Source of the DNA: CAWBRT01 sp963814745
GTDB taxonomy: Bacteria > Acidobacteriota > Terriglobia > Terriglobales > Acidobacteriaceae
Length of the DNA stretch: 64,000 nt
Reading direction: 5' to 3'
Assembly: GCA_963814745.1 (NCBI GenBank)
Contig: CAWFEA010000003.1
Span: 186,001 to 250,000, forward strand
Numbering within the stretch: the first letter of the stretch is position 1; every line of letters begins with the position of its first letter. Position numbers and translations under genes: made by a program. The notes under the pieces were generated by a model. The model was not told the DNA's origin, ran no database searches, and saw nothing but the letters and a program-made list of their open reading frames with translations. Below, piece by piece: positions 37,698 through 47,276 of the stretch.

Positions 37698-38615
37698 GTG
37701 CCGAGCTATCGCATCTTGGCTCTCGATGGCGGCGGAATCCGAGGGCTCTACACGGCGGTGCTTCTGGATCGTTTGTCAGAACAAGTTCCCGGCTTCACTG
37801 ATCGCGCTGACATGCTGGCCGGGACTTCGACAGGCGGGATTCTCGCCCTAGGTCTCGCCAAGGGAATCGCGGTCAAGGACTTAATCGCACTCGACCAGAA
37901 CAATGGCAGCGCTATTTTCTCCCGGACCTTGTGGCATGAAATTCGAGATCTGGGAGATCTGGCAGGATCAAAATACGACAACGATGACCTAATTCGCATA
38001 ATTCAGGACACGTTCGGTGAAGGAACGCTCGACGACCTTTTGCCGCGTCATGTGCTTGTGCCTTCGTTTGACCTCGACAACCAGGCAGTTCCGCCCGCGC
38101 CGCGGATGTGGAAGCCGAAGTTCTTTCACAATTTTAAGGGAGCCGATTCCGACGGTCGGGAAAGGATTGCCGACGTAGCTCTGCGGACGAGCGCCGCACC
38201 TACGTATTTTCCTGCCTATCAGGGGTATGTGGATGGCGGTGTGGTCGCGAATAACCCCTCAATGGCGGCATTGGCACAGGCAATCGATCCGGATACAGGC
38301 GGACAGCAGTTAGCCGATTTGAGGATATTTTCCGTTGGCACGGGGCTCACGCCGCAATTTGTGTCTGGCGATAGGCTGGATTGGGGACTGGCACAATGGG
38401 CACCTGTGCTCGCGAACATGATGATCGAGGGGATGATGGGTGTGGCGGATTACGAGTGCGCCCGACTGCTTGGAGATAAATATTTTCGGCTCGGTCCGGT
38501 GCTTCCCGCTCCGGTTCCTCTTGACTGCGCCGACAAGATTCCCAGTTTGACCGCCTACGCTCAAGGTGTAGACATTACAGAAGCCGTCAAGTGGCTAAAA
38601 GCCAATTTCGTCTGA
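37698..38615 (+). CDS. Patatin-like phospholipase
   Basis: 305 residues from a GTG preceded by GAGGAG. The oxyanion loop DGGGIRGL is at residues 10-17, the nucleophile S44 lies in AGTSTGG, and the catalytic Asp D179 is in VDGGVVANNPS. The domain is complete with no signal peptide and no extra module. Patatins hydrolyse acyl chains from membrane lipids. In some bacteria they are suicide effectors (CapV in CBASS), in others ordinary lipases. The gene lies 141 bases after the trypsin-like gene. No nucleotide cyclase or other CBASS gene is present. Confidence 0.92.
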   Translation: MPSYRILALDGGGIRGLYTAVLLDRLSEQVPGFTDRADMLAGTSTGGILALGLAKGIAVKDLIALDQNNGSAIFSRTLWHEIRDLGDLAGSKYDNDDLIRIIQDTFGEGTLDDLLPRHVLVPSFDLDNQAVPPAPRMWKPKFFHNFKGADSDGRERIADVALRTSAAPTYFPAYQGYVDGGVVANNPSMAALAQAIDPDTGGQQLADLRIFSVGTGLTPQFVSGDRLDWGLAQWAPVLANMMIEGMMGVADYECARLLGDKYFRLGPVLPAPVPLDCADKIPSLTAYAQGVDITEAVKWLKANFV

Positions 38616-38972
38616 TCCTTCGGGCCTATCGTCGGCCACTCGGGAACTATCAAAGTAGACGCTGCGGCGTTCCCCGACGAGTAGCTCCGACAGAGCCCCA
38701 CCTAGGCTAGTCTCGAGGAGGCAGGAATCGACATCAAGTTACGGGACCGAGCGCACGCTGCTGTCGCCGGTCGCAGCCAGCCCTGGAATCTAATGTGATC
38801 GCAAATTTGGTTGGCAGGCGTATGATTCTTCTCTGGTCAACATCGTCTCGGAAGCAAACGGATTTTTTCATCGCGTTGCCCTGCCGCGGTGGGCGCGACC
38901 AGTATGCTGCTGATCAGTTAACGAAGTCAGGGGCCGCAGTATCAGCCCAAAATAGATGAACTGGAGGAGAGG
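38616..38972. other. Intergenic region, no feature recognised
   Basis: Between the patatin and amidohydrolase genes. No open frame with a ribosome site, tRNA or repeat was found. A GGAGGAGAGG at 38961-38970 lies immediately before the next ATG. Confidence 0.5.
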
Positions 38973-39923
38973 ATGGGAATCAATGGCTGGAGTCGTCGGG
39001 AGTTTGTCGTCGCCGTTCCCGGTATCGTGGCGGGAGTTAACGCCATTGCCAGCGGTCAGACTGGAGGAGGCGGTCAGGCGGTCCCATGGTCGTCGGGTAC
39101 CGAGCTGCCTCGTTTGAAGGTGCCTCCGAACGCGGCAGATTGTCACCACCACATCTATGATGCACGTTTTCCTAATACGCCGGAGGCAATCCTGCCCGCG
39201 CCTGACGCATCGATTGCCGATTACCGTCTGTTGCAGAAGCGGTTGGGCACAACCCGCCACGTAATCGTGCATCCCTCAGCCTATGGTGCTGATAACAGTG
39301 GTCTGATCTATGCCCTCGGCCGGTTCGGGCCGGAGGAGGCGCGCGGAGTAGCGGTCGTCAACACCAGCGTCACGGATAGGGAGCTGAAGGATTTGCATGC
39401 CGCAGGCGTGCGCGGCATTCGCTTTAACTTGTCGCCGCCGGGCACCACGACATTCCAGATGATCACGCCGCTGGCGAAGCTGGTCGAGCCGCTAGGCTGG
39501 CACATCCAAGTCAATGCTTCCGGCAATCAGATTGTGGAAAGCAAAGACCTATGGAATCGTGTTCCGTGCCCGATTGTGTTCGACCATCTGGCGCATGTCC
39601 CACAGCCAGCCGGGATGAACCATCCGGTATTTCCGCTGATTAGCGAGTTACTGCAGAAAGGCAAGGCCTGGGTTAAATTGTGCGGCGCATATCAGGAGAG
39701 CAAGGTTGGTGCTCCTACCTATAGCGACACCGTCCCTGTTGTGCGGGCCTTTGTAAGGGCCGCACCAGAACGACTAGTTTGGGGAAGTGATTGGCCTCAC
39801 CCGACAGAAAAGGTCAAACCGGACGATGCCATCCTGCTGGACCTGCTGGCCGAATGGGTGCCGGATACGGCAACCCGCAACCGCATTTTGGTCGATAACC
39901 CGGCAAAGCTGTACGGGTTTTAG
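38973..39923 (+). CDS. Amidohydrolase family 2 protein (2-pyrone-4,6-dicarboxylate lactonase-like), exported by Tat
   Basis: 316 residues. The N-terminus has SRREFVVAVPGIVAGVNAIA, a twin-arginine-type signal. The TIM-barrel metal site begins with DCHHHIYDARFP, followed by IVFDHLAHVPQP and the late LVWGSDWPHP. The closest family I recognise comprises LigI-type lactonases and similar hydrolases. The Tat signal is unusual for a LigI-like enzyme and suggests a periplasmic substrate. Confidence 0.88.
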   Translation: MGINGWSRREFVVAVPGIVAGVNAIASGQTGGGGQAVPWSSGTELPRLKVPPNAADCHHHIYDARFPNTPEAILPAPDASIADYRLLQKRLGTTRHVIVHPSAYGADNSGLIYALGRFGPEEARGVAVVNTSVTDRELKDLHAAGVRGIRFNLSPPGTTTFQMITPLAKLVEPLGWHIQVNASGNQIVESKDLWNRVPCPIVFDHLAHVPQPAGMNHPVFPLISELLQKGKAWVKLCGAYQESKVGAPTYSDTVPVVRAFVRAAPERLVWGSDWPHPTEKVKPDDAILLDLLAEWVPDTATRNRILVDNPAKLYGF

Positions 39924-40089
39924 TACATCGTGTAATTGGGCGTCCGGCTCAGGCGAGCCAGAGACCGTTTGCAATCTCCTTGCCTGAGCCCCCAACAGGG
40001 ATTTAGCCCGAATACTTGATGCCCCGCAACCTCAAGGAGTAAGCCGAATTCTCGCGATGGAGTTGTGGTGAATGTGACCGTTTTCGCCA

Positions 40090-40354
40090 ACCAATGGATT
40101 TGGTGTCCACTGTTAACATCCGCTTCTTTCATGGCGGCTGCCACAGTTTTCTCCGGCTCCTGCCCATCAAGCTCTCGTGTAGACATCGACCCCATGGTGA
40201 CGTTCGCGCCAGCGGCAACGGCAGCTTCGGCGATCAGCTTTGCTTCCGCGAACGTTTCAAAATCCGTGACGATGAAGACCGACTCTCCTTCTTTCACGAA
40301 GGCACATTTATCCACAATCGTTCTCGTGCCTTTCGCCGCAAGTAAATATTTCAT
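40090..40354 (-). pseudogene. N-terminal remnant of an M29-like aminopeptidase/dioxygenase-fold protein
   Basis: The frame starts after AGGGGAATGGAA and reads KYLLAAKGTRTIVDKCAFVK, then GESVFIVTDF and GANVTMGSMSTRELDGQEPE. This resembles the N-terminal 80-90 residues of leucyl aminopeptidase (M29)-type proteins. The likeness ends at KEADV and no metal-ligand region follows. It is a truncated copy at the left side of the debris zone. Confidence 0.5.
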
Positions 40355-40584
40355 TTCCATTCCCCTTGCCGAGGCGTTCTGACGCGCCGCTGGCGAGCCA
40401 GTGAAGGGTTTTACCATGCCTCAATCGCCGTGCGCACTCAGAGCCAATCCAGCCCCAAGGCTCTCAGGCAGGCCCCCAACGCCCCCAAGGCAAGCTCAGG
40501 CTTTATAGACTGGCACCCACTACAATTTTCACTACAGTGGCCTGCGCAGCGCTCGTCATAATCGAGCTAAGTTGTTGAAAAGAT

Positions 40585-40638
40585 TGGAGGCGCGGGGCGG
40601 AATCGAACCGCCGAATAAAGGTTTTGCAGACCTTCGAA
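40585..40638 (-). repeat. 3' half of tRNA-Cys (GCA), probable attachment-site scar
   Basis: On the - strand the sequence runs TTCGAAGGTCTGCAAAACCT, then a T arm GGCGGTTCGATTCCGCC and the acceptor end CCGCGCC-T-CCA. It matches the anticodon loop through CCA of a tRNA-Cys. The matching 5' half is not present upstream. Integrating elements that enter tRNA genes leave exactly such 3' duplicates, so this is probably one border of a present or former island. Confidence 0.7.
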
Positions 40639-41273
40639 TTATCTCCATAAGCTCTTTTCCTGCAACACGAGCGAACAGACAACTCTCAATTCTGTCCGAT
40701 TCTTGTCCGACCGTCGCGACGATCACCTGCCGCAAGCCGACGAGGACGATTCAATGAGCACAACACCGCAGCCAACGACAGGAACGCCCCAGAGAGCCAC
40801 CGGAGGGCAGCACGGTGCACTACAACCATCCTTCTTGGCCCAACCCACACTGACGCGAAACCGCTCCGCCACTTCTTCTAGAGTCCCTTCGCCGCTGTCA
40901 TAGGCTGCAAAGAACTTCCGCCGCAAATCGTTGGAGTCGGTCTGTGGCATCTGGTTGCGCGGACAATCGCCACCAGCAGCTTACCTCCACCTGTCAGTCT
41001 ATGGGTTTACTGAAAAGGCTCTAACCGTAAGCAGCTGTCCGGAAAACGGACAACCGTCGAACACGTGAGCTAATCCAGTGCGATACATGGTAGCGATTTC
41101 CAGCGACGAGCGTATTTGACGAATTTTCCATTCACTCCTAAACCAGTAACTCGCCAGCGAAGTTGCTTCGCCGAGGTGCGCATATCACGGATCGCTTATG
41201 GCAACTACATCTCCCAACGCCCAGCCACTTGAGCCGCCAAAACCGAAGGACTTGAAAACCGTCGCTCCCCGCC
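40639..41273. other. Debris region with no intact gene
   Basis: About 630 bases right of the tRNA-Cys fragment. Only an IS630-like fragment is recognised. The rest has no frame with convincing coding character. Confidence 0.5.
40830..40950 (-). pseudogene. IS630-type transposase helix-turn-helix fragment
   Basis: The frame reads DLRRKFFAAYDSGEGTLEEV then AERFRVSVGWAKK, the usual N-terminal helix-turn-helix of IS630 transposases (DLRRRLLAAYERGEG...). The similarity ends after about 40 residues. No catalytic DDE domain follows. Confidence 0.55.
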
Positions 41274-41483
41274 TTGTGCCGAAATCCGCTCCCCCGGGGT
41301 GAACCTTCGGAGTTTGAGCGCCTGCTCGACAGCGACGAGGCGGCCGCCCTGCTCAAAATCCATCCCAAGACGCTGCAAAAAATGGTGCGCAACCGGGAGA
41401 TCGCCGGAATGCAGATCGGCAAGCTGTGGCGCTTTCGGGCTTCGGCGCTCAACGCCTGGCTGGAGCAAAAGCTAGCTCGCTGA
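41274..41483 (+). CDS. Excisionase/MerR-like helix-turn-helix protein
   Basis: A roughly 69-residue frame with the DNA-binding core LLDSDEAAALLKIHPKTLQK, MVRNREIAGMQIGKLWRFR and SALNAWLEQ. This is the excisionase-family helix-turn-helix that binds tilted DNA sites. The annotated start is a TTG without a clear ribosome site, so the real start is uncertain and the protein could be truncated. It lies near the tRNA-Cys scar, consistent with an excision regulator of a lost mobile element. Confidence 0.6.
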   Translation: MCRNPLPRGEPSEFERLLDSDEAAALLKIHPKTLQKMVRNREIAGMQIGKLWRFRASALNAWLEQKLAR

Positions 41484-42203
41484 GAGAGATCTCGAGGCGA
41501 CCTCGACACCGGCGGGAAAGCTAGGCTAATCTCGTCCCAGCCGTTCGTGTCACCTCCACTGGAAAAATCTATGAGGCGCACAGCTGCTTCGCTCTTTTTC
41601 ATGGATTGCGTCGCGTTCTTCACGCAATAGCGTGATTGCTTGTTGGCGGAGCTCCTCTGCGTGTTCAAGAGCAGTCATTTTTCCTTCCGGGCCAGTTTGC
41701 GGCCATTCGAGCGGCGGGCAAAAACGCAAAAAGGGGCAGAAGAGATTGCAGCGGTCTTGGCAGGCTGGTACTCTTCCCGGCAGGACTTCGTTCAGACGCG
41801 ATGCCATATCCGAGTAAGGACGATCTCGTGGTGATGCTGAAGGAGCGCCGACATGTGGATATTGTCAACGAGTGGCTGATTACGGGCGTTCCGTTCGTTT
41901 TTGAGGCCAAGGTTTCCCCTCAGCCAGGACCGCATTGCGAGTCATTCCTTTTACGACAATTTTGCCTGGGAATTCGAAGGATATCACCGTTTTGGACTCT
42001 GTTATGTGCTCATGATTTGGAGTGGGAACTGCAACTTCCCAAGCCAACTAGAACGTGCCAAAGAGGCAAACTTCAAGGTGCCCCGGATGGACGGTCCCCA
42101 ATTGAATAGTATGACCTCTTTAACGTCCAGCCTACCCACCGGGAGAGCGAACTATATTGCCCCGCTTCGGGGCGGATATCATAAGCCAAACGAGGAGAAG
42201 GGG
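41484..42203. other. Region of gene fragments without a clear intact gene
   Basis: About 720 bases. It contains a small - strand frame (41550-41678) and a + strand piece starting at 41801 (YPSKDDLVVMLKERRHVDIV). The second piece looks like the start of a conserved protein but loses its frame near 41920. Neither piece is a recognised complete gene. Confidence 0.4.
41550..41678 (-). CDS. Small helical protein, possibly truncated
   Basis: 42 residues: MTALEHAEELRQQAITLLRE continuing with ERDAIHEKE. GGAAGGAA precedes the ATG at good spacing. It resembles the first helices of a small protein I have seen in Acidobacteriota, usually longer and ending in a basic or zinc-binding tail. The C-terminus here looks out of frame. 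Confidence 0.3.
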   Translation of the reverse strand: MTALEHAEELRQQAITLLREERDAIHEKERSSCAPHRFFQWR

Positions 42204-43862
42204 GTGAAGGAGATGAAGGAGATGAAGGAGATGATGCACGCCGACCAAGCATATCTGAACGGAAAGGTTATCACGATGGACGACCATGACCGCATCTGGG
42301 AAGCGGTGGCCGTAAAGGCGGACAGAATCGTGGCCGTCGGGTCAAACGCGCAAATTATGGCCTTGTGCAACCCGGATACGAGAGTGATTGACCTCCAAGG
42401 GAGGACAATGACACCGGGGTTCGTCAACGGCCACAGCCATGTGATGTCGGCCGGTAAACAAGCACTCTTTCAGGTATCGCTGAACAGCCCGCCAGTGGGA
42501 ACAACGAAATGTATTGCCGATATTGTGCAAGCACTGAAGGTGAAAGCAGCCACCCTGCCGAAAGGACAGTGGGTCATCGGCGCCGGCTATGACGACACCT
42601 TGCTGGCTGAAAAAAGGCATCTGACGAACGCAGAACTGGATCTGGTGTCCACCGAACATCCTGTGGTGATCGTGCATATTTCCGGTCACGTGGGATGCGT
42701 GAATTCGGCAGCCTTGAAATGGCTGGGGATTAATCGCAACACACCGGATCCGGAAGGAGGACAGATCGTTAGAGACCCGCTATCCGGCGAGCCCAACGGA
42801 TATCTGACAGAAACCGCCATCATGGATGTAAGAAAGAAACTGCCGGCCCTCACTCTTGAGCAGGGAGTTGCTGCTGCCAGCCACATGGCGCGGCAATATG
42901 CAATGAAGGGTGTCACTACAGTACAAGACGGGATCGTGAACGACATCGAGACACTTGAACAACTTGTTGAAGCCAGGAAGTCGAGCCGGATGCCAACCCG
43001 CTTAGTCGTTTGGCTGGCTCCAGAGTTAGTTCAGGGAATAAAGAGCGGGGACATTAAGGTAAGAGGGTTGGCGGAGAGAGATCTGGCGATCCGAACGACA
43101 AAGCTGTTTCACGATGGATCGATACAGGCATGGACAGCCTACCTGAGCAAACCATATTTTGTTCAGCTAAAAAATGCCGCACCAGATTATCGGGGTTGGC
43201 CGATTAGGAGTCGGGAAGCTCTAGTCCGATTAGTCAAAGAACTGCACAAGATGAGGTTACAGATAGCGATTCACGGCAACGGCGACGCCGCCATTGACGA
43301 TATTTTATTTGCCTATGAAGCCGCGCAAAACGAGTTCCCTCGCCCCGACGCTCGGCACGTCGTAGTACATGCCCAGACGTCCCGAGAGGATCAGCTGGAT
43401 AAGATGAAGGATCTGGGCGTAATCCCATCGTTTTTCGTTCTGCACACCTACTATTGGGGCGATCGGCACACGGAGATCTTCTTAGGCGCTGAACGGGCCG
43501 CGCGGATTAATCCTCTGAAATCCGCTCTCCAGCGGGGCCTGCCATTCACGTTGCATACTGATACGCCGGTCACGCCGATCGATCCCTTATTCCTTGCCTG
43601 GTCCGCTGTTAACCGGCTTTCATCCAGCGGACAGGTGATCGGTGCCGAGCAGCGAATATCGGCACTGCAAGCACTACGCGCGATCACCATTAATTCGGCA
43701 CGGCAGGCTTTCGAAGAACATACCAGGGGGTCCATAGAGCCAGGCAAGTTCGCGGATTTCGCTATTCTGTCCGGCGATCCGTTCGCTTCCCCCAACGCAC
43801 TCAAAGACATTAAGGTACTTGAGACCATCGTGGGCGGAACTAGTGTTTATCAATCTGCGTAG
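42204..43862 (+). CDS. Amidohydrolase family 3 protein (YtcJ/NfdA-like)
   Basis: About 552 residues. The chosen start is a GTG after CGAGGAGAAGG; ATGs at 42213 and 42231 lie in a KEM repeat that also provides Shine-Dalgarno-like sequence, so the exact start is uncertain. The enzyme opens with AYLNGKVITMDDHDRIWEAV. The metal site is MTPGFVNGHSHV, then KLFHDGSIQAW, IHGNGDAAIDD and LHTDTPVTPIDP. These proteins hydrolyse N-acyl or N-formyl amino compounds or related amides. With a peptide importer and M20 peptidase downstream, it may act on acylated amino acids. Confidence 0.88.
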   Translation: MKEMKEMKEMMHADQAYLNGKVITMDDHDRIWEAVAVKADRIVAVGSNAQIMALCNPDTRVIDLQGRTMTPGFVNGHSHVMSAGKQALFQVSLNSPPVGTTKCIADIVQALKVKAATLPKGQWVIGAGYDDTLLAEKRHLTNAELDLVSTEHPVVIVHISGHVGCVNSAALKWLGINRNTPDPEGGQIVRDPLSGEPNGYLTETAIMDVRKKLPALTLEQGVAAASHMARQYAMKGVTTVQDGIVNDIETLEQLVEARKSSRMPTRLVVWLAPELVQGIKSGDIKVRGLAERDLAIRTTKLFHDGSIQAWTAYLSKPYFVQLKNAAPDYRGWPIRSREALVRLVKELHKMRLQIAIHGNGDAAIDDILFAYEAAQNEFPRPDARHVVVHAQTSREDQLDKMKDLGVIPSFFVLHTYYWGDRHTEIFLGAERAARINPLKSALQRGLPFTLHTDTPVTPIDPLFLAWSAVNRLSSSGQVIGAEQRISALQALRAITINSARQAFEEHTRGSIEPGKFADFAILSGDPFASPNALKDIKVLETIVGGTSVYQSA

Positions 43863-44531
43863 AAACAAAATCTGAATAGAACAAAATGCAAGAGGGCGTT
43901 CTGGAATTCTGCAATCCGGAGCAGATATTAGGTCCACATTTCCTTTTTAGATCTGTGTGTAATGGGTCGCATGATCGAGCCAACGCAAGTATTCTTGCGA
44001 TTTTGAGTGTAGTCTCGGCTTCGCGGCGGCTCCCCTGGTGAGTGAGGCACATAATTTTGCCCGGAGGCGGGAAAGAAGAGGTGTTACAAGACAACCGAGA
44101 TAAAACCGAGCGGTTTCAGTCGAGTGGGTGTGGATGCAGACCGGCGGAGGCGCTGCCGATTCCGGCGTTGACCAAAGAGTTAGGGTCACTGCCTACCTGC
44201 CGCGTGCGCGTCACTACTCAGGGTGAGAATCGGATGAGGGAAAACTTCACGTCCGGGATCCCGTGCGGGGCGTGCGGGAGCGATCCGCATCCCTACCGTG
44301 ACCGAATATTGAAATGCCCCACGGTAGTCAGTACTTTTTCAATTTTCTCTCACCTTCTCAGGGAAATGATTTTGCAGGAGTCGGGTCAGGTAGTCACACA
44401 GAGTAGTGACAATCATCATAGCGCAGTTTCGACCTTGACGGGTAGCATTTCTGCGCTCTTCTATGTTTGGTAAGCACGAGAAATTTTTTCTAAAATTGCT
44501 GGGGTTAAGAACAATCGAAAGGAATGGGGAC
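43863..44531. other. Intergenic region with a group II intron relic
   Basis: About 670 bases. No protein frame is convincing. The right-central part holds a degenerate domain V/VI-like structure (44225-44297). The rest is unassigned. Confidence 0.4.
44225..44297 (+). ncRNA. Degenerate group II intron domain V/VI relic
   Basis: GAGAATCGGATGAGGGAAAA followed by CTTCACGTCCGG has the form of domain V: a TGAGG/CTTCA upper helix, a GAAA-type loop and an ACG-type bulge opposite. The catalytic AGC triad is not preserved. A G-rich hairpin ending CCCTACC follows where domain VI should be. No intron 5' end or reverse transcriptase is present nearby. Confidence 0.35.
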
Positions 44532-46142
44532 ATGAGCGCCGACGACGTTTCGCGACGGAAATTCCTGAAGGACATTGCAATTGGCTCGGCAGGGTTGGCG
44601 ATTGGAGGGATTCACGCCGAGAGAGCCCTCGCTGAGACCCCCAAAAGAGGAGGAGCGCTCTCCATCGTTCACTCGCAATTCAGTCACCTGAATGTCGCGA
44701 TCCAGTCGGGAGTGGCCACGATGGTTCCCGGGGCCCAAATCTTCGCAGGATTGGTCCGGCTGGATGCAAACTATCAGCCTCTTCCGTATCTGGCCAAGAG
44801 CTGGGAGAATTCCGCAGACGGCCTAACCTGGACCTTCCGACTGGTCAACAATGCGACCTTTCATGACGGAAAACCCATCACCTCCGCAGATGTGGCTTTC
44901 TCCCTGGAAACTGTCAAGAAAAATCACCCCTTCGGCGTAGCCATGTTTGGAGCCGTGGACCGCGTAGACACGCCGGGCCCCCAGACGGTTGTCTTTAGAT
45001 TGAGCAAGCCGACGCCAGCTCTGCTTGCGAGCCTCTCTCCGGTACTGATGCCGGTGATCCCCAAGCATGTCTTCAGTAGCCCCGAACCTATCCGCACGCA
45101 TCCGGCTAATAATAAGCCGGTCGGCTCCGGACCTTTCAAGTTTGCCGATTATAGACCGGGTGAATATCTCATCCTGGACCGGTATGAAAAATTCTTTATT
45201 CCGGGAAGGCCGTATCTCGACCGGCTCATCTTCCTCCTGATGAAAGATCCTACCTCTGTTGTCATCTCTCTGGAACGGCAGGAGACCCAGTACTGTGCTT
45301 TTGCAAATATCAGCCTTCGGGATGTTGACCGCCTGGAAAAACTTGATCACATCAAGGTCACGCGGAAGGGGTATGAGGCCATAGGACCTCTCAGCTGGGT
45401 GGCCTTCAACATGCGCAACAAACCACTGGATGACGTCCGCGTCCGGCAGGCCATCTCCTATTCCATCGACCGGAATTTCATCACGCAGAAGCTTCACGTC
45501 GGCCGTTCGATCCGGTCGACAGGGCCTTTGCATCACTCGAGCCCGTTCTATTTCGGGGACGTCGAGAAGTATGACTTGAACATTGATAAAGCCAATAAGC
45601 TACTCGACCAGGCCGGTTACACCAGAAAGGAAAAGGGAATTCGATTCTCCCTCAAGATCGACTATGAGCCGACCAACCCGGAGATCCATAAGAACATCGC
45701 CGAATATGTGCGGGAAGCCTTGCAGCCCGTCGGGATCGACGTGAAAGTCCGGACGAGCCCCGATTTTCCCACGTGGGTGCTCAGGATCAGCAACTGGGAT
45801 TTCGACATGACCATCGACACCGTATTCAACTACCCGGACCCGGTCATCGGCGTCCACCGGACCTACCTCTTGAGCAATATCAAGAAGGGGATCATGTGGT
45901 CGAACACCCAGGGCTACTCCAACCCCAAGGTTGATGAGATCCTGGCTAAGGCGTCCGTCGAGAAAGACTTCGCGAAACGAAAAGCCTTGTACACGGAGTT
46001 CCAGAAGATCCTGAGCCATGACCTGCCGGTTGCCCCGACGTTCGAGGTTCCGTTATATACGCTCTACCACAAGAATCTACGAAATCCGCCCCTCACGGTC
46101 TGGGGGGCCATGGCCCCCTTTGACGAAGTCTACCTGGGTTAA
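44532..46142 (+). CDS. Peptide-type ABC substrate-binding protein (family 5), Tat signal
   Basis: 536 residues from the ATG at 44532. Twin-arginine signal SRRKFLKDIAIGSAGLAIGG, cleaved after ERALA. The mature part begins TPKRGGALSIV and contains LPYLAKSWENSADGLTWTFR and NATFHDGKPITSADVAFSLE, the DppA/OppA hallmarks. Permeases and ATPases follow directly, so it is the capture subunit of a Dpp/Opp-type importer. A length of 536 is normal for the family. Confidence 0.93.
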   Translation: MSADDVSRRKFLKDIAIGSAGLAIGGIHAERALAETPKRGGALSIVHSQFSHLNVAIQSGVATMVPGAQIFAGLVRLDANYQPLPYLAKSWENSADGLTWTFRLVNNATFHDGKPITSADVAFSLETVKKNHPFGVAMFGAVDRVDTPGPQTVVFRLSKPTPALLASLSPVLMPVIPKHVFSSPEPIRTHPANNKPVGSGPFKFADYRPGEYLILDRYEKFFIPGRPYLDRLIFLLMKDPTSVVISLERQETQYCAFANISLRDVDRLEKLDHIKVTRKGYEAIGPLSWVAFNMRNKPLDDVRVRQAISYSIDRNFITQKLHVGRSIRSTGPLHHSSPFYFGDVEKYDLNIDKANKLLDQAGYTRKEKGIRFSLKIDYEPTNPEIHKNIAEYVREALQPVGIDVKVRTSPDFPTWVLRISNWDFDMTIDTVFNYPDPVIGVHRTYLLSNIKKGIMWSNTQGYSNPKVDEILAKASVEKDFAKRKALYTEFQKILSHDLPVAPTFEVPLYTLYHKNLRNPPLTVWGAMAPFDEVYLG

Positions 46143-46298
46143 TGAACCAAAGTAGCCGCCGGGAACGCAGGAAGCACAATTGTTCAACCTGCTCTCGCGG
46201 TGAGGGGAGAGGCATTTTTGGATGAAGCTGAATAACGATTTTGACGAGAAGGCTAGCTGTGACTTGGCCTCTTATTGTAGAGGTTATGGGGTTTTTAA

Positions 46299-47276
46299 AT
46301 GCAGTTCTTACATCTGCTGATCCGCCGTATCGTTTACGGCCTACTCCTCGTTTTTGCCGTCTTGGTCCTCAACTTCGTTCTCATCCATATCGCTCCTGGC
46401 GACCCTGCGGAGATGCTCGCCGGGGAGATGGGCGGCGCCACGGAAGACATCATGGCCTCCATCCGCACGGCGTACGGGCTCGACAAGAGCATACCCCAGC
46501 AGTTTTTGATCTACCTCGGGCGCATGGCGACGGGAGATATGGGGAATTCTTTTTACTATAACCAACCCGTCACCCAGCTCATCCTGCAGAGAATCCCGGC
46601 AACCTTATCTTTGGCTGTAACGGCTCTACTCATCGCCATCATCGGCGGCATTATCCTGGGAACGATCGCGTCACAGAACCCGCAGGGCTGGGTCAGCGGC
46701 CTGGTGACGGTCGGGTCCATTGCCGGCTTCGCTGCCCCCGTCTTCTGGGTGGGCATTATGCTCCTGATACTTTTTGCATACCTCATCCCTGCCTTCCCGA
46801 GCTTCGGTATCCGGACGGTTGGGAAGATGGGAGGCCCGATCATCCAGGGTCTAGACTACCTCCATCATCTGGTCCTGCCGGCGGTCACTCTGGCTATCGT
46901 CTTTCTCGCCCAGTACAGTCGCCTTATGAGGGCGAGCATGCTCGATGTACTGGGCTCCGACTTCATCCGCATGCTGCGGGCCAACGGTCTGAGTGAGCAC
47001 GTGGTGGTCTATAAACACGCGATGAAGAATGCGATCCTGCCCGTGATTACCATCGCCGGGCTGCAGTTCAGCATGGTCTTCGGCGGGGCCATCATCGTCG
47101 AAACGGTCTTCAACTGGCCCGGCATGGGGCAACTCGCCTATGAGTCAATTTTGCGGCGCGATTACCCTCTGCTGCTGGCCATCCTTTTCTTTTCTGCCAT
47201 AATCGTAATCTTGGCGAATATTCTAACGGATCTATCTTGCCGTTTGCTCGATCCCCGTATCAAAGGGGGTCACTGA
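46299..47276 (+). CDS. dppB: Peptide ABC permease, DppB family
   Basis: 325 residues. Helix 1 is RRIVYGLLLVFAVLVLNFVL, with the DppB motif HIAPGDPAEMLAG after it. The EAA loop is near LRANGLSEHVVVYKHAMKNA. It ends ILTDLSCRLLDPRI, as in other DppB proteins. Its TGA overlaps the ATG of the next gene. Confidence 0.94.
   Translation: MQFLHLLIRRIVYGLLLVFAVLVLNFVLIHIAPGDPAEMLAGEMGGATEDIMASIRTAYGLDKSIPQQFLIYLGRMATGDMGNSFYYNQPVTQLILQRIPATLSLAVTALLIAIIGGIILGTIASQNPQGWVSGLVTVGSIAGFAAPVFWVGIMLLILFAYLIPAFPSFGIRTVGKMGGPIIQGLDYLHHLVLPAVTLAIVFLAQYSRLMRASMLDVLGSDFIRMLRANGLSEHVVVYKHAMKNAILPVITIAGLQFSMVFGGAIIVETVFNWPGMGQLAYESILRRDYPLLLAILFFSAIIVILANILTDLSCRLLDPRIKGGH

Noticed and set aside
37698..38615. Patatin as part of a CBASS system
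   Set aside because: No cyclic-oligonucleotide synthase or ancillary CBASS gene lies within the window near it; only a general effector idea was kept.
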